64,000 bases of DNA from Sipunculus nudus (lineage: Eukaryota; Annelida; Sipuncula; Golfingiida; Sipunculidae): NCBI GenBank assembly GCA_026874595.1, contig CM049306.1, forward strand, positions 45,446,019 to 45,510,018, written 5' to 3'. Position 1 is the first letter of the stretch. Each line of letters starts with the position of its first letter. The position numbers and the translations under genes are program-made. Under the pieces are notes generated by a model. It saw only the letters and a program-made list of their open reading frames with translations, was not told the DNA's origin and did not search any database. Shown piece after piece: positions 40,304 through 49,477 of this stretch.

Positions 40304-41295
40304 GTTTACCCGTACCAGTGTAATACAGATGAACTGTGTATACCCCTACCAGTGTAATACAAATGAACTGTGTATACCCCTACTAGTGTAATATAAATGA
40401 ACTGTGTATACCCCTTCCAGTGTAATACAGATGAACTGTGTATACCCCTTCCAGTGTAATACAGATGAACTGTGTATACCCCTACCAGTGTAATACAAAT
40501 GAACTCTGTATACCCCTTCCAGTGTAATACAGATGAACCGTGTATACCCCTACCAGTGTAATACAGATGAACTGTGTATACCCCTACCAGTGTAATACAG
40601 ATGAACTGTGTATATCCCTACCAGTGTATTACAGATGAACTGTGTATACCCCTACCAGTGTAATACAGATGAACTGTGTATATCCCTACCAGTGTAATAC
40701 AGATGAACTGTGTATACCCCTACCAGTTAAATACAAATGAACTGTGTATACCCCTACCAGTGTAATACAAATGAACTGTGTATACCCCTACCAGTGTAAT
40801 ACAGATGAACTGTGTATACCCCTACCAGTGTAATACAGATGAACTGTGTCTACCCCTTCCAGTTTAATACAGATGAACTGTGTATACCCCTACCAGTGTT
40901 ATACAAATGAACTGTGTATACCCCTACCAGTGTAATACAGATGAACTATGTAAACTCCTACCAGTTAAATACAAATGAACTGTGTCTACCCCTTCCAGTG
41001 TAATACAAATGAACTGTGTCTACCCCTTCCAGTGTAATACAAATGAACTGTGTATACCCCTACCAGTGTAATACAAATGAACTGTGTATACCCCTATCAG
41101 TGTAATACAGATGAACTGTGTATACCCCTACCAGTGTAATACAAATGAACTTTGTATACCCCTACCAATGTAATACAAATGAACAGTGTATACCCCTGCC
41201 AGTGTAATACAAATGAACTGTGTATTCCCCTATCAGTGTAATACAAATGAACTGTGTAAACCCCTACCAGTGTAATACAAATGACCTTTGTATAC
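40304..41295. repeat. 34-bp minisatellite, about 29 copies
   Basis: The unit reads ACCAGTGTAATACAGATGAA then CTGTGTATACCCCT. Nearly every copy is 34 bp. Common variants are CAGATG versus CAAATG, CCCTACC versus CCCTTCC, and GTGTATA versus GTGTCTA. The unit is not a multiple of three and has stops in its frames, so it is not coding. It lies inside the 11-kb intron. Confidence 0.97.
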
Positions 41296-44200
41296 TGTCA
41301 GTTCTGCCCATTGGATTACCAAATATCTCTTGAGACCCTTGCTGCTTTCTTCAACAAATTTTACAGACTTACTCAGCACATGACGGACGTGATTATAACC
41401 TGCTGATGGCGCCACCTCTGTTTAGCGATTATCAAGCATTTTCTTATTTAAATCCAGTTTGTATTTTACAAGTACTTTTGACTTTAAAAAGGGGTTCTTG
41501 CAAAGGTTTGAGGAAATTAAGAGTATTAGTGATGACACTCTCTCTAAGTTAAGCACATGGCGGGGGGACTATATGTGCCTCTAGGACTTTGTTGGTTCTT
41601 GGTCCCAAAATTTTATGTTTTATTAGTTTCCAGTCTGGTTTGTGTGTGTTACACACAGTATTACAGCACCAGTGTCAAGGTTATTTATACTCTGCACTGA
41701 ACCTTTTTCTTGTGCTTTGTTGCACAACCATAAAATGGAAGTGCTGTCAAGCCTTTGAAGCTTAAGCTCTTGCAGTCGCTACCTGGTAATTATAAACCAG
41801 CACTTAACAGCTCTTGTTTTCACAGAGTCCCCAGACACTTGTGATCATTTAGAACGTCCACTGATGCAGGGTATGTTGTCAGTTATATCAATCAGATAGA
41901 GTATAGCTCGTTCACCAGGACCGGTTTTGACGTCTGTATGAGAAAAAGGTAAGGTTTTGTGATTCTACTCCCATTGGACATGTGGGCTCATTCCACATAC
42001 AGTAATCTAAATGGGGACACGAAAGACAGTCCATCAGCGCAAGTCATGATATTAGGAAGAAAAAAATCATCAAAGCAAAGGCGGTTGTGCAAGTGTTCAA
42101 TAAATACAGGTGTTTTGGCAAATGGCTTAGATCGTCTTCCGGCAAATTTGGTAATTCGTGGTCTTAGCCAGATGATAGTTCATGAAAATCAGTGGCGGTC
42201 GGTTTGTTCTTCACATAACATGTTAGAAAATGTTGAAATAAACGACAGCGGCAAAATAGTTTGGGTTGCCTATCTAAAGCATAAATCACGCGCCCTGACA
42301 AGTAGAGTTGTTTATCAGTGGGGCAGGCAGACGAGTGGCGGCCAACACCATTTGTGGCCAGACGTGGGCTAGGGGTGATTCGTAGTCTGATGTATTATAT
42401 AGGTCTCTGGACAGGCTGAGGAACCTGCCTGATTCGGGGGAAGCAGACAGAGTGTTAAAGTCAGTTTAGTGACCACGTGAAAAATGGGTGGCCCTGTAAT
42501 ATGAAGGGAGCCCATGTATTATATTGCAGTCAGTCAGGCGACAACTCTGATGCACTGGCTGAATTTAACCTCTAACAAGGCATCATCAATATGGTAAGCC
42601 TGTGCGCACCCACCGTGCCCAACCACACAATGTATGACCGAGCGCTCCCTTATCCCCCTCCCCACTTTATCCCATCTTCATCCCAATCATTGCTCATAGT
42701 AGTTCCAGAAAATCCTAACCATGTTGCTTCGAGCAATCATTTAATGTTTTCCTATCACTCGTTTTTTAATGCAGCATTGTGGAAGCCTGATTTAAGAGTT
42801 ATTTGCTTAAGTTAGGTAGAAGCAAATGCTTAACTGACACTGTAAAACACCAACCCAGAAATCCACCTGTAATATTTATCTGCACGAGTTTTAGATATAT
42901 AAGAGATGCCGCTCTAAATTTGTAGGTGTGTGAATTCTGGCTACTTTGGAAATCAGTCATAAAATTTATTTACCAGAAAACCAGATGTTTAACAAATCCT
43001 TAATTTTTTTTACACTTTGATTTTTAAAGAAATATCTAGTTATCTTTTTATTTGCCTAATTTTTGTATCCCTTGGTTATATTCATAAACCAGAAGAAGAC
43101 CAGATATTTAATATTTTCTGGTTGGTTACTATTTGCAAATGGTGTCTTTTATTTTAATATATCTACAATTTAATTATTATATGGAATTTTCATATTCATG
43201 TGCAAGTTATCTTTTTACCATGCACAGTGCCATGTTTGGCATGTCCATATGATAAAGAATGTCCCATCTGTGTGTGCAGATTTTGATGTTTGTATTATTT
43301 CACCCTCAATCAAATTAACCAGCTAGAGAGCTAAGAAATAAAAAGAGGGGAAAGAGTTGTTAGAAGATGGATGAAGTGGGAGTTTTTGAGCGGAGAGCAG
43401 AGTGATGGATGATAGGTGATATTAGAATAGATAGAACAGCGGAATTTTACAATGTAGAGAAGTAAAGTGATGCTCAGTGTAGTCAATGAACACAGGAACA
43501 ACTGTTCTTGGATATGATTAAAAGCTGCCCCAGAGAACCATATTTACATGGAGTTATGATCATTTAGGCTCCTGTGAGCCCCTGGTCCCCCCTCGGGACA
43601 GGCGCCAAATTGACCTGCTGGACAAAGAAAAAGTGTTAATCAGGTTCGGGATTCACCAGGATACATAATACATGGCATGGGTGCCCTAAGTCAGTCACAA
43701 AGCAACTAGATTATATTTTAAGTTTATGGATCATAAAGACATGAGTGATACAAGGGAGGCACAATCAAAATTGCCCTCCTTGGTACAATAGCCCACCAAG
43801 CACCCATCCAATCAGCATCTGATCTGAACTACTGATTTGTTAGGTTTAAGCTGTGTGCCCCTGATTACAGTATATATCACGTTGGTAATATATTTACTAT
43901 CTCTCAACCTTGATGGCCTGGGTCGCAACTCGTAGGCTTTTTGTGCGACCATGATCCAGTCGGTCATGATAGTCCTAAGCCCTGTGAAATCACGACATTA
44001 CTTTTCTCCGATGCAGGTAGTTTCTCTATATCAGAGTCAGCAGGTCTGCCAAGAAATGATATCACGCTTTATTTTCCCAAAGTTGTTTGTGTCATTCTCT
44101 TGTGAAAAGGAAGCAGAAATTCACCAGCACACTCAAAATATTAGGGCCTTCAATATATCTCTATGCCTCTGCTAGTTGAGTGATCAATGAAGGCTTTCAT

Positions 44201-45358
44201 GCCAATTCAAAAGTCAGTTGGAACATCTGACACCTTTAAGAAAGAGTTGCGTTGAAGAACGGCATGACAGACTGGCTAGTCCATGCTCCTAGCCCTGTTT
44301 TGAACCACTTGCAGGTGTGAAAGCACGATAGAGTTGCCGTTGCTTTTATACAAGTTTGAAGGGTGTTGACACTTCTCTTCATTGCGATCCACTTACTTAA
44401 TGCTATTTCCATCATATCATATTTTTTTATCCGCAAACTCTTCTTGCTTCATTTATATCTGTTAAATTTACAAACATGATAGTGTTCATTTTGATAGGCA
44501 ATGAACTCTTTATTTGTTCCACTTATTCGTGTTAGATATTCAGGCAAATTTGTTGTTGCTTGATAGGCATATTTATAAGTAATAGTAGCTGAAGTAGTAA
44601 GGATAATGCTAAAAATAGCACCCATATATAATGAATCACATTGGCACTGCAAATAAGAACTAGCCATTGGTCCAAGTTGGAACTTGTGCAACACGTCTGA
44701 AAGACTGGTTTCTATTTCACATGAGAGTAATAATTCTCCCCAAAAAACTCTCATTTGGCACTTGTTAGATCATAATCTGTTTCTTTTCACTGGTCATTAA
44801 TAACCGCAAGAGTTTTTTCAAATTATCTCATGTGGCTTTTTCACTCGCTTACAGTTATCACTCTTGGCTGGGGACAGCAGAGCTCTGCTCAGTCCATACG
44901 AGAAGCAAAACATAAGATCCTCTGTGCATGCAATCACCTGATCAATGGAGCTGCCTAATGACTTGTAATTAATGCCTTCTATGCTGAATGGAACAAAATC
45001 TGGAGGGAAGCCATCTGCTTCCAGGCCTCTTGTCCTCGCAGCATGATATACACATGATAGGGTCAGAGGTCAGCTGTTTCCCAGATTAGATAGGTGTTTA
45101 TTGCAGAGCGCAAAGCAACAGATTTAATTATGTACATCATTTCTTCAATGCATTGAAGTTTCTAGAAAATGATCAGTGTGCATTTGAATGTGCAATTGTT
45201 CAGTTTGTATTTGGTGATAATAATGGATGATTGAAGTTATGCAGGAATGCTTTCACCTTTCACAGGTCTAGCTGTAAATTCAGATTTCCTTTTTTGCCAG
45301 TGGGGAAGTCACATATTTTGCCATTGATTTGTCTTATCCAGCAGTTTGATGCCTTCAT

Positions 45359-45789
45359 TAGGGGTGTAATTATGCATTGAAGAATCGATGCATTGAATTG
45401 AAAGGCCTCAATTTAACTGTAATTGAATATTAACCTCCGAATCGATTTGTTTCGATTATTATTTGGTGTGCATGTACCATCCTGAAGTCCTGTGAGCTCT
45501 CAAATTGGCAAAGCAGCTTGAATGTCTTTATCATCTATTTGCCCCAAATCTTGAAAAGGTTAGCTGGTGGACCACTCCACCCGTACAGACATAAATGGCG
45601 ACAACAAACAAAAGGAGAGATACATTTTCTTTTACTTGCAGAAAATTAATAACAACTATTTTGGTGAAGTATTTACTTTTATTTTTTTGAAAATTTACTA
45701 CTTAAGAATTTAATTGAAGGTAAAGAATTGATAATTGATCTTTACAATAATTGAATTGATTCTAAAGTCCCTCAAAATTCACAGACCTA
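45359..45789. mobile_element. hAT-like non-autonomous DNA transposon (431 bp)
   Basis: The left end TAGGGGTGTAATTATGCATT and right end …TTCACAGACCTA form imperfect terminal inverted repeats (TAGGGGTGT versus TAGGTCTGT when the right end is reverse-complemented). They are flanked by an 8-bp target-site duplication with one mismatch, GCCTTCAT (45351-45358) and GCCTGCAT (45790-45797). Eight-bp duplications and TAGGGGTGTAA-type ends with internal ATCGATGCAT-like sequence are typical of hAT elements. There is no transposase-sized open frame inside, so it would need a transposase from elsewhere. The mismatched duplication points to an old insertion. Confidence 0.75.
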
Positions 45790-46389
45790 GCCTGCATCAG
45801 CCAGAAACTAGCGATGGTAGTAGGTTCATGTTAACAAAAGAATTAATAATCAGTTAATAATCATTTCAGATCATTATTTCATATGAATCCATGCTCTTAC
45901 CATACAAATACTACCTATCAAACCTCGCTTTAAACTCGCAGCTAATTCTCCAGCTTGCCATCAATGCTCAGAGGTGTAAAAAGTCCTTTCACACTACTCT
46001 TATCATACATATATGGATGGAAGATATTTCAGAATTTAGGTTTATTCCTGAAGCAGGTAATATTCCAAAAGAAGGATAAAATCTGCTTGGCCTATAACGT
46101 AATGACATCATGGAAAAACAGGCTCATTATTGTGATGCAATCAATATCAGGTGCATAAAAGTGAAAGAAGACCTGCTTTTGGTAAAACTTAATGATAGCC
46201 CTACCAGCTACAGCTGTGTGATCAGCATTCTGTAGACAGCTGCATAACCCCGATATTCACTGTGCCATTTGCAGGTGTGATTTCCACTTCTTATACCCAT
46301 GCTCCCATGTACAGCTATAAACTCCACGTGATTATCCCATTTTCACCTGTGAATTATTAGGCTCATCTTTTCACAGTCACATGTCGTAC

Positions 46390-47125
46390 ACGCTGCATGT
46401 TCAGCCTTTTCCAAGCCTAGCTTTATACTGCCCGTTTTTATCTTTATCATGTTCAGCAGTTCATTGTCATGTTCAGATTCTTCTTGGAATATTCAGAATT
46501 TTCTGTGGTTAGCTTTCAAATGATTGAGCTACAATTTAAATTCCCCATGCATAGCCTTGTCCATGTTCAGTAGTAGTATCCTTATGTTCAACTGTAATCA
46601 CCTCATGTTCAGCTGTAATCACCTCATGTTCAACTGAAATCTTCTCATGTTCAACTGTAACTACCTTGTGTTCAAAATTAATCCACCCAGTTCAACTGTA
46701 ATCTCCCCGTGTACAACTTCTGTCTTATTATCTTCAACTGTAATCGAAGCAGTGTTCAGCTGTAATCTCCCTATGTTCAAGACATTCAAACCATGTTCAA
46801 CTGTGATCTCCATATGTTCAACTACAATCTTACTATGTTCAACTGTAATCTTCCTTTGTTCACCTGTTTCTATGTTTATTTAAAGCTTTGTACGCCTCAA
46901 GTTCTCTGCATTCAACTCCTGTTCAACTCTTAATCACCCCCATATTTAGCTATCATCTCGCAGTGGTCAACAAAATGATCAGACATTCTTCTGTTTCTGT
47001 GAACATATTTATGTTCATACCTCTCCATGTTCAGCTGTATTCTCCCCATGTTCCACACTGTTAAGTCCCACGTTCATGTTGATCTTGTCCATGTTCATTT
47101 TTATCCTTGCCCATATTCATGTTAT
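46390..47125. repeat. Degenerate pyrimidine-rich 21-22-bp array
   Basis: The unit resembles CATGTTCAACTGTAATCTCC. It is clearest at 46565-46870 (about 14 copies), with scattered ATGTTCA remnants on both sides. The transcribed strand is pyrimidine-rich, and the array ends about 100 bp before the exon at 47231. Confidence 0.85.
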
Positions 47126-47230
47126 TATATGCCTTTACAGAACCCTTCATGTGCGTTGTTTTGTTTATTCCCATCTTGCATCAGATCTGTGGAGGCTGTA
47201 TTTAACACTTTTGCTTTCGCTCATTGACAG

Positions 47231-47336
47231 GATGCAGAGAGCGCAATTGCTGGTATGCATGGACAGTGGATAGGTAGCCGGGCCATTCGTACAAACTGGG
47301 CCTCTCGAAAACCTCCAGCCCCGGTACCCAAGGAAG
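47231..47336 (+). CDS. TIA1: TIA1/TIAR exon: end of RRM2 and RRM2-RRM3 linker
   Basis: This 106-nt exon encodes 35 residues beginning [17 protein letters not shown] and ending in the linker [10 protein letters not shown], plus one base of the next codon. [14 protein letters not shown] is helix 2 and strand 4 of RRM2; the RKPPAP linker is a family signature. The acceptor is TTTCGCTCATTGACAG. The donor chosen is GAAG|GTAGGA, because joining to 49096 then gives [10 protein letters not shown], as in other invertebrate TIAR proteins. This donor is mediocre at +4 and +6. A second donor 15 nt downstream (after 47351) is also in frame and is listed separately. A degenerate pyrimidine-rich repeat array ends about 100 bp upstream. 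Confidence 0.95.
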
Positions 47337-47382
47337 GTAGGATGACCAGATGTGAGTGTTCGCTTTTTTTTATTTCTTCCTG
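47337..47382 (+). promoter_or_regulatory. Candidate alternative 5' splice site (GTGAGT at 47352) followed by a U-rich tract
   Basis: Using GTGAGT at 47352 instead of GTAGGA at 47337 lengthens the exon by exactly 15 nt. The frame stays open: linker E-A-Q would become E-G-R-M-T-R-S-Q, with no stop codon. The intronic bases of the second site are near consensus, but its exonic -1 base is T rather than G. Ten bases after it lies a U-rich tract (CTTTTTTTTATTTCTTCCTG region, 47362-47382). TIA1 proteins are known to bind U-rich RNA just downstream of weak donors and assist U1 snRNP. Autoregulation is inference; no transcript data are available here. Confidence 0.45.
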
Positions 47383-49095
47383 TACCACCAGAGGGACGAC
47401 ATCAAAGGAAGGTTCATTTTGCACGTTCATTTACTGGTCACCTTCCTCATGAGCTGTAACCCTGTAGTCATTGTTTGTGTATATTTTTCATTTTTCCATG
47501 ATAAATAAGAAAAGGTCACTTGTATCCGTGTCACTATTATAATATTATTTTTTTTTTTAAATCCAATATTATAAAGTTGTGAGTAATGATATTAAGTGTC
47601 TTTCCTTCATGTACATTTACATGGTAAAAAAATTAATTTATTAGATGTGTTCTTGTAACAATGAGGATGTATAAAATTAGCCATCACAATAGCAAACTTT
47701 TACTTGTATGGGTACACATTGTGAAACCCCTTCAAATTTACAACATATTATATTGTCAATTTATAAACTGGAATATAAGCCTGGCCTGTTCTCAGATGAA
47801 GTCATTTCAACCCCTGGTTACTTCTGTAGACTGTACTCCCTGCTCTATGACATTTGTTTTCCATGGAAATGGACCTATTTATAAGCATTTCATCATTCTT
47901 AAGCCAAAGCTATTGTTCAAAATCGGAATAATAGACTGCTGGGTCAGCTCATGAGGTCACGTCTTTTTTTATCATTCAAATTATCATCAGAAATTATTGT
48001 TCTCTTACAAGTTATATTGCGTATGAATGAGCACTTGCGTAATGCATTGTAGACTTTTGCCCTCCCTTTTTTTGGTGTTTGTGCAAAATGCATGCTTTAT
48101 TTTGATGTCAGCTTGACTGGTATTGTAGTCGTAAAGTTGGTCCCTCCACGAGGGAGGAGGCAGCTCTTGAATAATGTATGCGTAGCCATCAATGAGTTGT
48201 TTAAGTTTTTTGAAACCTTGTTAATTTTGCATGCCACCATTAGCACCCTGTGAGCAGCCCATGGGGCAGGTTTTATTGCATCATGGGTATTGTCAACAAT
48301 TCATTTGGATCATTGTTACTGTGTGCTTTCTGTCACTGCTACAGTTATTTACTTTCATGTGTATACTGTTTGCATTGTGGAATTTGACCTTTTAGAAAGT
48401 CCTTAGGAGTACTCCGAGGCTAGTTCAGCCCTCTGATGGGTTTGCCTGTGGTTTTGCATATAAAAAATCTTAAAAAACATTAAGTTTATCTCCTCAGATA
48501 TTGGTATAAATGTAGAGGCCTACTTTTTGCCAACATGGCCACCTGATTTCTGAAATGTGCTGCAGGTCACTAAGGTTTCCCAGCTTCTCATGAAATCCTA
48601 AAAATCCTAAAATGAAGTCATGTTTTCATGCACAAAGTCTTGGAAAACTTGGTGGAATGGACGGGGGAGGGAATTAACTAAAAACCCACAAGTAGTCAAG
48701 TATTTGAGTATTACTTTTGAAGAATTTCATCAGTTTTGCAAATTCTCACTTTGGAGGTTTAGAGCATTTCTCATTATTGAACTGAGGTTATGCAATTATG
48801 GATCTGATTAAGTCCTGAGATACCTTATTAAAAGCAATCTCTTAATGTTTTGACATAATAAGAAGAACAAACCAGCAGCACATTATATGAACCACATTAT
48901 ATGGACAACCATAGTTGTTCCTTATATACCACCTTTTACAGATTTACTTAAATTTTATCATTAATTATTCTCCCAATAAGAATCATGGTAGAATCCAAGA
49001 ATGTAGAGAAATTTTGCACTGAACCATAATTAGCTCTGACATGTATTCATAATTAGCCCTTGCATGTATTATACAGCTTGTGTTTTGGATTACAG
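47337..49095 (+). other. Intron, 1.8 kb
   Basis: GT-AG intron of phase 1. Apart from the alternative donor and U-rich tract at its start, I see only AT-rich DNA without a repeat array or open frame of note. Confidence 0.9.
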
Positions 49096-49188
49096 CCCAG
49101 AAACCCCTGTCTTACGAAGAGGTTTACAACCAGTCCAGTCCCACCAACTGTACAGTTTACTGTGGGGGTGTAGCAACCGGCCTCGATG
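49096..49188 (+). CDS. TIA1: TIA1/TIAR exon: linker end and start of RRM3 with RNP2
   Basis: This 93-nt exon completes an Ala codon (G+CC), encodes 30 residues from [18 protein letters not shown] through [12 protein letters not shown], and leaves one base. [19 protein letters not shown] is one of the most conserved family segments; TVYCGG is the RNP2 motif of RRM3. The acceptor is TGTTTTGGATTACAG and the donor GATG|GTAAGT. The next exon supplies AG to make Glu, giving GLD-E-ELMRK, as in other invertebrate TIAR proteins (GLTEELM). A second AG five bases inside the exon would shift the frame, so it is not a likely alternative. Confidence 0.96.
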
Positions 49189-49309
49189 GTAAGTAAACAG
49201 TAATTAATATAAACTGGTGATCAGAGTCTGGCAAGTCTGACATTAGCAGTAATTTGTAGGGATGTTTATTGGTGGAGATGCATCTCCCATTAAATATTAA
49301 CAGTATATG

Positions 49310-49433
49310 CAGTGAAACTTGTGTGATAAGACCACCAATTTAACTGACCAAAAGTGGTCATATTTTGCAGGTAGTCAATTATAATAGAAAGGTGGTCTTA
49401 TTAGACAGGTGGTCATTCAGACAAGTTCCACTG
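49310..49433. mobile_element. Short inverted-repeat element (124 bp), MITE-like
   Basis: The left arm CAGTGAAACTTGTGTGATAA(GACCACC) matches the reverse complement of the right arm (GGTGGTCATTCAGACAAGTT then CCACTG) at most positions. Between them, GGTGGTCTTATTAGACAGGT repeats the arm motif. I recall short repeats with this layout in other marine invertebrate genomes but cannot name a family. A target-site duplication is not clear. Confidence 0.6.
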
Positions 49434-49455
49434 AGAATGCTAATCAGAGTTAAAC

Positions 49456-49477
49456 GGGGGGGGGGGGGGGGGGGGGG
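49456..49477. repeat. Run of 22 G
   Basis: Located 23 bp to the right of the inverted-repeat element and about 270 bp after the donor at 49189. In the pre-mRNA it would be a long G tract able to form quadruplex structures. Confidence 0.95.

Larger units (their letters stand above)
36257..47230 (+). other. Intron, 11.0 kb
   Basis: GT-AG intron of phase 0 and the largest complete intron in the window. It contains a run of 16 C at 38744-38759, the 34-bp minisatellite at 40304-41295, the hAT-like element at 45359-45789 and the pyrimidine-rich array at 46390-47125. Open frames at 39743-40150 (-) and 41959-42372 (+) have no recognisable domain. The remainder shows nothing I can name. Confidence 0.9.

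Noticed and set aside
41959-42372. 137-codon + strand open frame inside the 11-kb intron
   Set aside because: No recognisable domain, and the exons flanking the intron already join in frame without it.
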